Origin: Alicycliphilus denitrificans_A
Lineage (GTDB): Bacteria; Pseudomonadota; Gammaproteobacteria; Burkholderiales; Burkholderiaceae_C
Length of the DNA stretch: 64,000 nt
Reading direction: 5' to 3'
Assembly: GCF_044792555.1 (NCBI RefSeq)
Contig: NZ_CP126238.1
Coordinates: forward strand, 1,302,001-1,366,000
Position 1 is the stretch's first letter. Every line of letters starts with the position of its first letter. Below are positions 52,462 to 60,856 of the stretch, one piece after another. The notes beneath the pieces were generated by a model that searched no databases, had not been told where the DNA came from, and saw only the letters and a program-made list of their open reading frames with translations. The translations under genes and the position numbers were made by a program.

Positions 52462-53388
52462 AGCTCCATCTTCTCAAGTGTTGGAGCCTCCTCAAAACCC
52501 GGGGCGGTTCACCGTGTGCTTGTGCCGGCCTTTGGGCTCGTGCTTGAGCAGTACCAGCCGGCACACATGGGGGCGCGAGCGCACGCATTCATAAGCGCCC
52601 AGGTCGCTCGGCCTGGTGGTGGCTTGCGCCCACACGCTGCGGCAGCTGGCCCAGCGCGCCTGCGGGTGGTCCGCTGGACGCAGCAGATCACGCCCACGGA
52701 TACGCCCCAGCCAATGCCAGCCGAGTTTTTCCACGGCGGCAAACCAGGGCGCACGAAAGCCTGCATCGGTGACGATGATAGGGCACGCCCGCTCGCCAAC
52801 GATGGCCTTGAGCTGGCGCAGAAAGCGCGTATGCGTGCGGGGCGTGGCCGCCTGCTTGGCGCCGTACACCTGCTCGAGCAAGCTCAGGCTGCGCCCATGC
52901 AAGGCCAAGCTGGCGCGGATCAGCTGCACACTGCGATCGGCCTTGAGATCGCTCCAATCGACCAAGATCACTGGCTGCTTGCAGTCCGCAAGTATTTGCC
53001 TGGCCATGCCAGCGTAGATGTCTGCACATTGGCGCTGCAATGCCGCGTTGCCCAGCAGGCGATCCATGCATTAGACGCGCTGGCGCACGCTGGTGCGCCC
53101 GTTCAAGGCGCGGGCCAGGTTCGATAGGGTATGGCTGCGCGCATGCAACGCCGCCTCGACGGCCCCCATCAGAGTCTGCAGCCTGCGCTTGAGTAGGCCC
53201 GGGCAACTGCGGGCCAGCGTATCGCGCAAAATCTCTATGGCATGCATGGCGGTGTCTCCTCGTGGCTTGTGTGGAAACACCAGTGGGGACTCAACTAACC
53301 ATGCATGCACTCAGGCGCTGTTTTGGACAGCCAATCTAGCCCCCATGCTATTGATTTGCAAGCGAAATTTGAGGGGAAACCTCAGGAT

Positions 53389-53552
53389 CTGATCAGCTTA
53401 TGAGGCCGAAAGCCTTTGCTGTGTTGGATGTCTCCGGTAATTCCGCCTGATCAACGAACGATTGATAGGCTGGTCAATTTCACCGGCGGCAACATAAGAG
53501 GGATAAGGTACTGTAGTGCCGATGGGAGCCCTGTTGGCGTTGGTTATTTCTA
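53389..53552. other. Short stretch between the IS4 element and copS
   Basis: 164 bases with no recognised gene or terminator hairpin. Confidence 0.3.
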
Positions 53553-54938
53553 TCACAGCAACCTGCTCGGAAATTCCAGACTGAACTTTGTTCTCCCCGC
53601 ACCGGATTCAACCGTCACACGTCCCCCGTGAGCTTGTGCGATGGCCCGGGTAATTGATAGTCCTAGGCCAGCACCATCGGATTGTGGGTGCAATCGAGAC
53701 GGGTCGGCACGGTAGAAGCGGTCAAACAGGCGAGGAATGATTTGAGGATCAATGTCCTCCCCTGTGTTCTCGACCGTCACGATAACGGCTTGCGCTGTAT
53801 CGCTGATGTCAATCGTTACATCGCTATGGTTTTTGGAATGGCGCAATGCGTTCGATAGCAAATTGCTCAACGCTCTTCGAAACATCAGTCGGTCACCCAA
53901 GACGTCTCCGTCACCGAACAGGCGTAGTGTGACGCTCTTTTCTTCCGCGACGGCTTCGTAAAACTCCAGTAACGCCTGGGCTTCCTTCGCGGCGGAAAAC
54001 CGCTCCTTGTTCGGCAAGTCAACCCCACGATCCGTCTTGGCCAGGAACAACATATCCGACACCATGCGCGCCAAGCGTTCGAACTCCTCCGCGTTCGACG
54101 CCAGTATGTCTCGATATGTGTCAGCGTCTCGCCTGGTGGAGAGTGCGACCTGGGTTTGCGTCAGCAGGTTGCTGATGGGCGTGCGAAGTTCATGCGCCAA
54201 GTCCGAGGAGAAATCGGAGAGTCGCTGAAAGTCATTTTGCAGTCTGTCCAGCATCTTGTTGAGTTCCTGCGCCAAGTCAGCCATTTCCACAGGAACTGCT
54301 TCGACGGGCATTCGCTTATCGAGACGATGGGAGCTGACCGTTGTGGCTCGGGTCTTCATGGCGCGCAACGGTGCCATGCCTTTGTAGGCTGCGAACCACC
54401 CCAGCATCCCGCTGACGAAGATGGCACCAATGGCGTAAAGCGCCAGCGTGCGCCGCAACTGCGCCATGAATTGCATGTGATCTTCCATGTCAATAGCGAT
54501 CAGGAAATCCAGCGGTGGCGCCGCACTGTGGGCAGGGTTGACGCGCAAGTTCAACGCACGAAATTCACGGCCTTGGTTTTTCCAACTCTGAATCTCGGAA
54601 ATCCGATGCTCTGGTGTTGGCGCATCTAAAGTGGCTGGAGGTTGAAACCCTTCAGTCTTGAAAAGAACATCCCCTTTAGCGTTTTTGACAATGACAGACA
54701 AGCCGTGGTGATTGTTCAATGACTCGCGTAAGCGCGATGGGATGTCATCGATGGAGTTGGTATTGACTACTATGTTCTCGATCAGGTGCTGTTTGTCTTG
54801 CAGCGTGATTCGATCCAGTTCCAGGAAGTGGCGTTCGGTCGCAACCAGGAACAACATTCCAAGCCCCAGCACCATGGCTGCAGCCACCATCGTGAAAAAG
54901 ATGGCCAAACGATGGGTAAGCGAAAAGAACCGGAACAT
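53553..54938 (-). CDS. copS: Heavy-metal sensor histidine kinase, CopS/CusS type
   Basis: A 461-residue inner-membrane kinase. TM1 (about 11-32), a periplasmic sensor (about 33-160) and TM2 (about 163-185), a HAMP domain, then HisKA with the phosphorylated His in DLAHELRTPISN and a HATPase domain with SNLLSNALRHS (N box), DRFYRAD and GAGLGLSITRAIAQAHGG (G boxes). The C-terminal FSLEFPS end is normal. Overlapped by the copR stop at one base spacing. It would sense periplasmic Cu(I) or Ag(I). Confidence 0.94.
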   Translation of the reverse strand: MFRFFSLTHRLAIFFTMVAAAMVLGLGMLFLVATERHFLELDRITLQDKQHLIENIVVNTNSIDDIPSRLRESLNNHHGLSVIVKNAKGDVLFKTEGFQPPATLDAPTPEHRISEIQSWKNQGREFRALNLRVNPAHSAAPPLDFLIAIDMEDHMQFMAQLRRTLALYAIGAIFVSGMLGWFAAYKGMAPLRAMKTRATTVSSHRLDKRMPVEAVPVEMADLAQELNKMLDRLQNDFQRLSDFSSDLAHELRTPISNLLTQTQVALSTRRDADTYRDILASNAEEFERLARMVSDMLFLAKTDRGVDLPNKERFSAAKEAQALLEFYEAVAEEKSVTLRLFGDGDVLGDRLMFRRALSNLLSNALRHSKNHSDVTIDISDTAQAVIVTVENTGEDIDPQIIPRLFDRFYRADPSRLHPQSDGAGLGLSITRAIAQAHGGRVTVESGAGRTKFSLEFPSRLL

Positions 54939-55622
54939 TTAAACGCTCTCCGGCGCTTCCAGCACATAGCCCATGCCTCGCACGGTCTGGATCAACTTGA
55001 CGTCCTGGCCTTCGTCGATCTTCAGACGCAAGCGGCGCATCGCCACTTCGATCACGTTGGTGTCGCTGTCGAAGTTCATGTCCCACACCTGGGAGGCAAT
55101 CAGCGAGCGAGGCAACACTTCTCCATGCCTGCGCATCAGCAACTCTAGCAAACCAAATTCCTTGGCTGTCAGGTCAATGCGGCGGCCACCCCGCGAGACC
55201 CGTCGGCGCAGCAGATCAAGCTCCAGGTCAGCCACGCGCAGTGTGTTGGTTTCGGTGCCTCCTCGGCCCCGGCGCAGAATTGTGCGTACACGGGCCAGCA
55301 ACTCGGCGAATGAAAAGGGCTTGACCAGATAGTCGTCAGCGCCCAGTTCCAACCCTTTGACCCGATCTTCCACCTGATCCCGGGCCGTCAGGAACAGCAC
55401 GGGCATCTGCAAGCCGCGATTGCGCAGGGACTGCAGCACCTGCCAGCCATCCAGTCCGGGCAGCATGACATCCAGGATCACGAGGTCGTACTCACCTTGG
55501 AGTGCCAGGTGCAGCCCATCGCTACCGTTGTGAGCCAGGTCGGCCACAAATCCGGCCTCGCTCAATCCCTGGCGAAGGTATTCACCGGTTTTAGGCTCAT
55601 CTTCGACGATCAATATCTTCAT
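54939..55622 (-). CDS. copR: Heavy-metal response regulator, CopR/CusR type
   Basis: A 227-residue OmpR/PhoB-type regulator. Receiver domain: acidic DED near residue 7-9, phosphorylated Asp in VILDVMLPGLDG, TARD, and KPFSFAELLAR. The winged-helix domain ends with IETVRGxGY-like IQTVRGMGYVLEA. ATG at 55622 was chosen over a GTG two codons upstream. The copper-box-like site lies about 63-80 bases upstream. It is divergent from the second copper operon. Confidence 0.94.
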   Translation of the reverse strand: MKILIVEDEPKTGEYLRQGLSEAGFVADLAHNGSDGLHLALQGEYDLVILDVMLPGLDGWQVLQSLRNRGLQMPVLFLTARDQVEDRVKGLELGADDYLVKPFSFAELLARVRTILRRGRGGTETNTLRVADLELDLLRRRVSRGGRRIDLTAKEFGLLELLMRRHGEVLPRSLIASQVWDMNFDSDTNVIEVAMRRLRLKIDEGQDVKLIQTVRGMGYVLEAPESV

Positions 55623-55684
55623 GGTCACTCTCCGCTATCTGGCGTAGACGTGAGTTTGACGAGTTTCTGCGTTCCCGACATGCA

Positions 55685-55702
55685 GATAACAAATATGTAA
55701 TC
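55685..55702. promoter_or_regulatory. Putative CopR/CusR operator, copR side
   Basis: GATAACAAATATGTAATC shares T-x-ACAAA-x-ATGTAAT with 43647-43664. It lies between copR (minus) and the downstream cusF operon (plus) and could serve both, or autoregulate copRS. Confidence 0.5.
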
Positions 55703-55746
55703 TGGCGCACAGCTTTCTGACAGGGTCGCTCTTCAGAATCTCTTCC

Positions 55747-55917
55747 ATGAGATCGGTCATTCGTCGTGATGTGCCCAGCAAGGTCACGCTGGTCCCTGGC
55801 AAGCAAGGTGAGATCGTCTGGCAATTCGCCAAGGCGGGCACTGTCAACTTCGCGTGCCTGATGCTTGGTCATTACGAGGCCGGCATGAAGTGGGCCGTCA
55901 AAATGGCCAAGAAGTAA
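55747..55917 (+). pseudogene. copI: CopI-like cupredoxin, C-terminal fragment
   Basis: 56 codons that match the last part of the cupredoxin at 46948: KVTLVPGKQGEIVWQFAKAG and NFACLMLGHYEAGMK, retaining the Cys-His-Met ligand triad but lacking the signal peptide and first His ligand. The first eight codons (MRSVIRRDV) are unrelated. Truncated and not exported. Confidence 0.85.
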
Positions 55918-55949
55918 TCCACTTTTTTACTCTCATTCCTGAGGAAATC

Positions 55950-56294
55950 ATGAACACCATCAAAAACATTCTTGCTATCTCCGCGCTTGCCATGGGCACA
56001 TTAACGCCCATGGGCAGCTTCGCCCAGACCATGATGGATCACGGCAAGATGGATATGTCCCAAGCATCGGCATCCATGACCGACGGCGAAATCAAGAAGG
56101 TCGATCAGTCCACTGGCAAGGTCACCATCAAGCACGGAGAAATCAAGCACATGGACATGCCCGGCATGACCATGGTGTTCACCGCAAAAGACAAGAGTCT
56201 GCTGGGCAAAGTGAAGCCCGGCGACAAGGTCAAGTTCATGGTCGTCAACGAGGGCGGGAAGATGGTTGTCACTGACATTCATCCCGCTCAGTAA
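55950..56294 (+). CDS. cusF: CusF-like periplasmic copper-binding protein, copy 2
   Basis: A 114-residue exported protein. Signal peptide (about 1-25, ending SFA), Met/His-rich linker (MMDHGKMDM), then a CusF domain with IKHGEIKHMDMPGMTMVF and VKPGDKVKFMV. It is paralogous to the product at 47519 but has an extra Met/His linker and His before the DMPGM motif. A gaggaaa precedes the ATG. First intact gene of the second copper operon. Confidence 0.93.
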   Translation: MNTIKNILAISALAMGTLTPMGSFAQTMMDHGKMDMSQASASMTDGEIKKVDQSTGKVTIKHGEIKHMDMPGMTMVFTAKDKSLLGKVKPGDKVKFMVVNEGGKMVVTDIHPAQ

Positions 56295-56383
56295 GAACGC
56301 GCTGCTTGGGCGTGCTGTGTCGTCGCGGACGTCTGGGTTGAATGCTGAATGCGACGGTTTTTCACCGCAAGAAGGAGAACACT

Positions 56384-56857
56384 ATGTCAAAAATTCGCCA
56401 TACCCTGGTTGGTATCTGTATCGCTTCGGCCTCGCTGAGCTTGATGGCGCAAACCGCCGATGAGCACAAGGCCCATCACCCTGCAGGAAGCACATTGCCT
56501 GCGTCTACCCAAATGAAGGCGGCCGCGAAGCCAACGGGTGCGGGGCAGATGGCTGGAATGGCCAAGATGGACGAGCACATGAAAGCCATGCAAGCGATGC
56601 ACGAAAAGATGATGGCGGCCAAAACGCCGGAAGAGCGGCAGGCGCTCATGGACGAGCACATGAAGCTGATGCAGGACGGTATGGGAATGATGCAGCAGAT
56701 GGGCGCAGGCATGCAGGGCATGGGTGGCATGCAAGGTGGCAAGGGCATGCCCACCAACATGGCCGAGCGCCATCAGATGATGGAAAAGCGCATGCAAATG
56801 ATGGAGTCCATGATGCAGATGATGCTGGACCGCCTGCCTGCCACGCCGACCAAGTAA
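56384..56857 (+). CDS. Met-rich periplasmic protein, copy 2
   Basis: A 157-residue exported protein with signal peptide (about 1-22, ending LMA) and the HHPAGS motif as in copy 1. A long Met-rich section follows: MAGMAKMDEHMKAMQAMHEKMM, and MGMMQQMGAGMQGMGGM. It is more Met-rich and 24 residues longer than copy 1. Likely Cu(I) binding, by composition only. A gaaggag site lies before the ATG; starts at 56342 were rejected because they lack one. Confidence 0.8.
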   Translation: MSKIRHTLVGICIASASLSLMAQTADEHKAHHPAGSTLPASTQMKAAAKPTGAGQMAGMAKMDEHMKAMQAMHEKMMAAKTPEERQALMDEHMKLMQDGMGMMQQMGAGMQGMGGMQGGKGMPTNMAERHQMMEKRMQMMESMMQMMLDRLPATPTK

Positions 56858-56882
56858 CGCACCCACCTGATTGCGAGTCACC

Positions 56883-57158
56883 ATGAGCCATCAACACGAC
56901 GGACACGAGTCGCCCCCCAGTTTCTGGAGTTCTCGATACGCCATCGGCTACGTGGCGATTGGTGCCGTGGCGGCGTATTTTTTGTTGACAGAACACCTCG
57001 CGCATGTCGTCGGGGCGCTACCTTTTCTCCTGCTCCTCGCCTGCCCGCTGATGCATGTTTTCATGCACGGCAGCCACGGTGGGCATGGTCACCATGGCCA
57101 GAGCAAGCCTGATGTGTCGAAGACTGCCGAATCGCGCAAAGAAGGAGATCCCCAGTGA
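56883..57158 (+). CDS. DUF2933 membrane protein, copy 2
   Basis: A 91-residue small membrane protein: N-terminal His/Ser segment, one or two helices (YAIGYVAIGAVAAYFLL and ALPFLLLLACPLMHVFMH) and a His-rich cytoplasmic or periplasmic tail (HGGHGHHGQ). The LLLACPLMH motif is shared with the product at 58251. Its TGA overlaps the GTG start of the methyltransferase gene. Confidence 0.85.
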   Translation: MSHQHDGHESPPSFWSSRYAIGYVAIGAVAAYFLLTEHLAHVVGALPFLLLLACPLMHVFMHGSHGGHGHHGQSKPDVSKTAESRKEGDPQ

Positions 57159-57823
57159 ACCACACCGAATCTGCTTATGGCCTGTGGTCGTTGGTCATCA
57201 TCAATTCAGCGATCTTCATCATGTTTGCGTTCAGCTTTTTCAAGCCTGCAACGGCCCGTGACTGGAGGACGTTTGGCGCATTCGCAGCCTTCATAGTTGC
57301 CTTGTTCGTAGAGATGTATGGCTTCCCGCTGACGATTTATCTGATGTCGGGTTGGCTGCAAACCAAGTTCCCAAATTTGGATCTGCTATCACACACCTCG
57401 GGTCACTTGTGGTCTACCCTCTTGGGCGAAAAGGGCGACCCGCATTTCGGCGTACTGCACATCGCCAGCTACGTTTTTCTGGGCTTTGGTTTCTACCTGT
57501 TGTCCACAGCGTGGAATGTGCTGTACCACGCTCAGCGTCGCCAGTCGCTCGCCACAGCAGGCCCCTACGAGCGCATTCGACATCCGCAGTACGTGGCTTT
57601 CGTATTGATCTTGCTGGGTTTCCTGCTGCAATGGCCCACGTTGCTGACCTTGGTCATGTTCCCTGTCTTGCTCCTGATGTACGGGCGTCTCGCCATCACC
57701 GAAGAGAACGAAATGCGCAAACAGTTCGGTGCTGAGTACGACAGCTACGCACAGCGAACACCCCGGTTTATTCCTCGCATTGGCAAAGCCCAGTCGACCA
57801 CTGACTCGGTATCAAAAAGATGA
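57155..57823 (+). CDS. Membrane methyltransferase-like protein (ICMT/PEMT fold), copy 2
   Basis: A 222-residue paralogue (about 75 percent identical by eye) of the protein at 23303. Conserved: NSAIFIMFAFSFFKP, FVEMYGFPLTIYL, LGEKGDPHF and GPYERIRHPQYVAFVLILLGF. GTG start at 57155 with gaaggag 7 bases before; the overlap with the DUF2933 stop shows coupling. Membrane-embedded methyltransferase with unknown substrate. Confidence 0.85.
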   Translation: MNHTESAYGLWSLVIINSAIFIMFAFSFFKPATARDWRTFGAFAAFIVALFVEMYGFPLTIYLMSGWLQTKFPNLDLLSHTSGHLWSTLLGEKGDPHFGVLHIASYVFLGFGFYLLSTAWNVLYHAQRRQSLATAGPYERIRHPQYVAFVLILLGFLLQWPTLLTLVMFPVLLLMYGRLAITEENEMRKQFGAEYDSYAQRTPRFIPRIGKAQSTTDSVSKR

Positions 57824-57873
57824 TCTGGATTTCTTCCCGGCGGTACACGTTTCATTTTTTAGGAGTTTGAAAT

Positions 57874-58167
57874 ATGAGCACGATTGATCTGCAAGTCGAG
57901 GGTATGAGCTGTGGCTCTTGTGTGAATCACGTCACGCAGGCATTGCAGCCGCTGCCGGGGGTCCGCGGGGTGGAGGTCGATCTCCCGTCTGGCCGCGTCC
58001 GGGTGAGCGGGGAACTGGCGCAGGGCAGCGCTCCTTTGTTGATGGCCTTGACGGATGCGGGCTACCCCGCGAAGCTGGCCGCAGACGCGTCCATTCCCGC
58101 TGCGACTTCGCAGACTAAAGCTTCGGGCTGCCACGGCGGCGGCACGGGCGGCTGCGGCTGCCGCTAA
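57874..58167 (+). CDS. copZ: CopZ-like copper chaperone with a Cys-rich tail
   Basis: A 97-residue cytoplasmic HMA-domain protein: VEGMSCGSCVNHVTQAL contains the Cu(I)-binding GMxCxxC (C12 and C15 region), with the betaalphabetabetaalphabeta fold to about residue 70. A C-terminal tail SGCHGGGTGGCGCR adds three Cys and one His, extra for a CopZ. It would hand copper to the CopA ATPase encoded two genes later. Confidence 0.93.
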   Translation: MSTIDLQVEGMSCGSCVNHVTQALQPLPGVRGVEVDLPSGRVRVSGELAQGSAPLLMALTDAGYPAKLAADASIPAATSQTKASGCHGGGTGGCGCR

Positions 58168-58250
58168 GGGGCACGGCATTTGATTCCGGATTGACCGGCC
58201 GGGTGACTCCGCGTCCCGTACTTTTTTGGCAACTCTGAAGGAGCAACGCC

Positions 58251-58502
58251 ATGGATCAGCCTGACAACGACTCCCATGCGCCATCGTTCTGGCGCCGCCC
58301 AGCCGGCATGGCGCTGGCAACGGCTGCCGTGATCGCTGGTTTTTATCTGCTGCGAGAGCACTGGGGCCATGTTCTGGGTTATTGGCCCTACCTGCTGCTC
58401 CTCGCCTGTCCGCTAATGCACCTGATGCACGGCCACGGCGGCCATGGTGGGCACGGCAACCATGCGCAGCCGCAACGGCGCACCAACAACAACAAGGAAT
58501 AA
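58251..58502 (+). CDS. DUF2933 membrane protein, copy 3
   Basis: An 83-residue protein with one or two helices (AGMALATAAVIAGFYLL and YWPYLLLLACPLMHLMH) and a His-rich tail (HGHGGHGGHGNH). Same LLLLACPLMH motif as at 56883. It ends 3 bases before the CopA ATPase gene, so it is probably translated with it. Confidence 0.85.
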   Translation: MDQPDNDSHAPSFWRRPAGMALATAAVIAGFYLLREHWGHVLGYWPYLLLLACPLMHLMHGHGGHGGHGNHAQPQRRTNNNKE

Positions 58503-58505
58503 GCA

Positions 58506-60839
58506 ATGGACATGCATGCACACCACCATCACGGCAGTCACCCCCCTGCCGAGCCAGCCTCGCCAAAGGATCTAAAGGATCCGGTGTGCGGCATGACCGT
58601 TACGGAGCAGTCTGAACACAAATTGACGCACGAAGGGCGGCCCTACTATTTCTGTAGCGCCAAGTGCCAAGGCAAGTTCGCAGCGAACCCACTGCAATAC
58701 CTTGTATCTACTGCACCCGAGGACACCGCGCCAGAGCCGGCCGGCACCATCTACACCTGCCCTATGCACCCCGAGGTGCGGCAGGATCATCCTGGAATCT
58801 GTCCCAAGTGCGGCATGACATTGGAGCCAATCATTCCTCTGGACGAGGAAGACAACCATGAGTTAAAGGATTTTCAGCATCGCTTCTGGTGGACACTGCC
58901 ATTCACAGTCATCGTTACTGTTCTTGCAATGTTCGGCCATCGTCTCGGGTGGTTTGACATGAACGTTCAAACCTGGGTCGAACTGGCGCTGTCCTTACCC
59001 GTCGTGTTGTGGACGGGTTGGCCCTTCTTCGTACGCGGTTGGCAGTCTCTTGTCCATCGCAGCCCCAACATGTGGACATTGATTGGCCTGGGTACTGGCG
59101 CGGCCTTTCTCTACAGCCTCGTGGCTACCGTGGCGCCGGGCGTGTTCCCAGATTCATTCATTTCCATGGGTCGCGTGGCTGTTTACTATGAGGCGGCAGT
59201 GGTCATCATCTCGCTGACCATGCTGGGCCAGATCATCGAGTTGAAGGCCCGTTCGCAAACTTCTGCGGCGATCAAGGCGCTGCTCGGTTTGGCACCCAAG
59301 ACCGCTCGCCGCATCAATGCGGATGGCAGCGAAGAGGACGTGCCGCTGAACCATGTTCACGTCGGGGATCTGCTGCGCATTCGTCCCGGCGAGAAAGTGC
59401 CGGTCGACGGCGTTGTGACCGAAGGCAGCAGTGCGGTCGATGAATCCATGCTTACTGGCGAGCCTGTGCCGGTGACCAAACGGCTTGGTGACAATGTGAT
59501 TGGCGCCACGATGAACACCAGTGGCGCCTTGGTGATGCGCTCCGAAAAAGTCGGTGCGGCCACCATGCTGTCGCAGATTGTTCAGATGGTGGCCAATGCC
59601 CAGCGCTCGAAGGCGCCCATGCAGCGCATGGCGGATGTGGTGGCAGGCAAATTTGTGGTCGTGGTGGTGCTCATCGCCATTGCCACCTTCTTTGTCTGGG
59701 GTTGGTTCGGTCCGGAACCTAGCTGGGTGTTTGGCTTGATCAACGCAGTGGCCGTGCTGATCATCGCTTGCCCCTGTGCGCTGGGGCTGGCCACGCCGAT
59801 GTCGGTGATGGTGGCCACAGGGCGTGCCGCGACACAGGGGGTGCTGTTCCGCGATGCTGGCGCCATCGAGAAAATGCGCGAGGTGGACACGCTGATAGTG
59901 GACAAGACAGGAACTTTGACCGAAGGTAAGCCCGCTTTCGACACCGCAGTTGCCGCACCCGGCTATACAGCGGACGAAGTACTGCGCCTTGCGGCCAGTT
60001 TGGACCAAGGCAGCGAGCATCCTTTGGCAGAGGCCATCGTCAGCGCAGCACGCGCCAAGGGCCTGGAACTGATCAAGCCGCTAGATTTCGAATCCGGCAG
60101 CGGCATTGGCGTGCGCGGCATCGTCGATGGGAAGCATCTGGTGCTGGGCAACACCGCATTGATGCAGCAGGAGGGCGTGGCCACTGATGCGCTCAAGGTA
60201 GATGGCGAGCGTCTGCGCAGTGAAGGCGCCAGCGTGATGCATCTGGCCGTGGACAGACAACTGGCTGGCATCCTGGCCGTGACCGATCCCATCAAGGCCA
60301 CCACCTTGGAAGCCATTAAGACTTTGCACGCCAGCGGTTTGCGCATCGTGATGGCAACTGGCGATGGTCTGACCACCGCCAAGGCCGTGAGTGCAAAACT
60401 GGGCATCGACGAGGTGCATGGCGAAGTCAAGCCCGCAGACAAGCTGGCGCTCGTGGAACGGCTCCAGAAAGAGGGCCACATTGTCGCCATGGCCGGCGAT
60501 GGCATCAACGATGCGCCTGCGTTGGCAAAGGCCGATGTCGGCGTGGCCATGGGCACGGGGACCGATGTGGCCATGAACAGCGGCCAGATCACGCTGGTCA
60601 AAGGCGATTTGCGCGGCATCACCGCCGCACGCGACATCTCTATCGACACCGTCCGAAACATGCGCCAGAACCTCCTGTTCGCATTCGTTTACAACGGCAT
60701 TGGGGTGCCGATTGCGGCAGGCGTGCTGTACCCATTCACTGGGTGGTTGTTGTCCCCGCTGATCGCGGCGCTGGCCATGAGTCTGAGCTCGGCCTCGGTG
60801 ATTTTCAATGCTCTGCGTTTACGGCGCGGAAAAAAATGA
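58506..60839 (+). CDS. copA: Copper-exporting P1B-type ATPase
   Basis: A 777-residue copper ATPase. N-terminal His-rich segment (HAHHHHGSH), a YHS-like domain (DPVCGM, about 25-30 and a later FCSAKC), and a heavy-metal binding domain (YTCPMHPEV, GICPKCGMTLEP, about 83-107) in place of HMA repeats. Catalytic elements are intact: TGEP, DKTGT, SEHPLAEA, GDGIND. Transmembrane CPCALGLATP marks the P1B-1 Cu(I) type. It contrasts with the CPD ATPase at 25028. Confidence 0.95.
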   Translation: MDMHAHHHHGSHPPAEPASPKDLKDPVCGMTVTEQSEHKLTHEGRPYYFCSAKCQGKFAANPLQYLVSTAPEDTAPEPAGTIYTCPMHPEVRQDHPGICPKCGMTLEPIIPLDEEDNHELKDFQHRFWWTLPFTVIVTVLAMFGHRLGWFDMNVQTWVELALSLPVVLWTGWPFFVRGWQSLVHRSPNMWTLIGLGTGAAFLYSLVATVAPGVFPDSFISMGRVAVYYEAAVVIISLTMLGQIIELKARSQTSAAIKALLGLAPKTARRINADGSEEDVPLNHVHVGDLLRIRPGEKVPVDGVVTEGSSAVDESMLTGEPVPVTKRLGDNVIGATMNTSGALVMRSEKVGAATMLSQIVQMVANAQRSKAPMQRMADVVAGKFVVVVVLIAIATFFVWGWFGPEPSWVFGLINAVAVLIIACPCALGLATPMSVMVATGRAATQGVLFRDAGAIEKMREVDTLIVDKTGTLTEGKPAFDTAVAAPGYTADEVLRLAASLDQGSEHPLAEAIVSAARAKGLELIKPLDFESGSGIGVRGIVDGKHLVLGNTALMQQEGVATDALKVDGERLRSEGASVMHLAVDRQLAGILAVTDPIKATTLEAIKTLHASGLRIVMATGDGLTTAKAVSAKLGIDEVHGEVKPADKLALVERLQKEGHIVAMAGDGINDAPALAKADVGVAMGTGTDVAMNSGQITLVKGDLRGITAARDISIDTVRNMRQNLLFAFVYNGIGVPIAAGVLYPFTGWLLSPLIAALAMSLSSASVIFNALRLRRGKK

Positions 60840-60856
60840 CCCCGTAGTTCGGAGGA

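Larger units (their letters stand above)
51193..52511 (-). mobile_element. IS3-family insertion sequence, apparently complete
   Basis: 1319 bp, ends TGAACCGCCCCGG at the left and CCGGGGCGGTTCA at the right, with further imperfect repeat inward. A 3-bp target duplication CCG flanks it (51190-51192 and 52512-52514). It carries intact orfA and orfB in the usual overlapping arrangement and is inserted in the IS4 transposase gene. Confidence 0.92.
50732..53247 (-). pseudogene. IS4-family transposase, split and with a nonsense codon
   Basis: The N-terminal part (53247-53071, starting MHAIEILRDTLARSCPG) is followed by an in-frame TAA at 53071-53073. The same frame continues with MDRLLGNAALQRQ and the DDE-type LVDWSDLKADRS and PIIVTDAGFR. 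After the IS3 insertion, the C-terminal part (to 50732) carries YAQRMQIEPSFRDTKNARWGLGLE with the catalytic Glu. The IS3 interruption plus the stop codon make it doubly inactive. Confidence 0.88.
50716..53388 (-). mobile_element. IS4-family element interrupted by an IS3-family element
   Basis: Perfect 19-bp terminal inverted repeats CCTGAGGTTTCCCCTCAAA start at about 50719 and end at about 53386. The enclosed transposase gene is split by the nested IS3 element at 51193-52511. No target duplication is evident at the outer ends. Confidence 0.85.
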
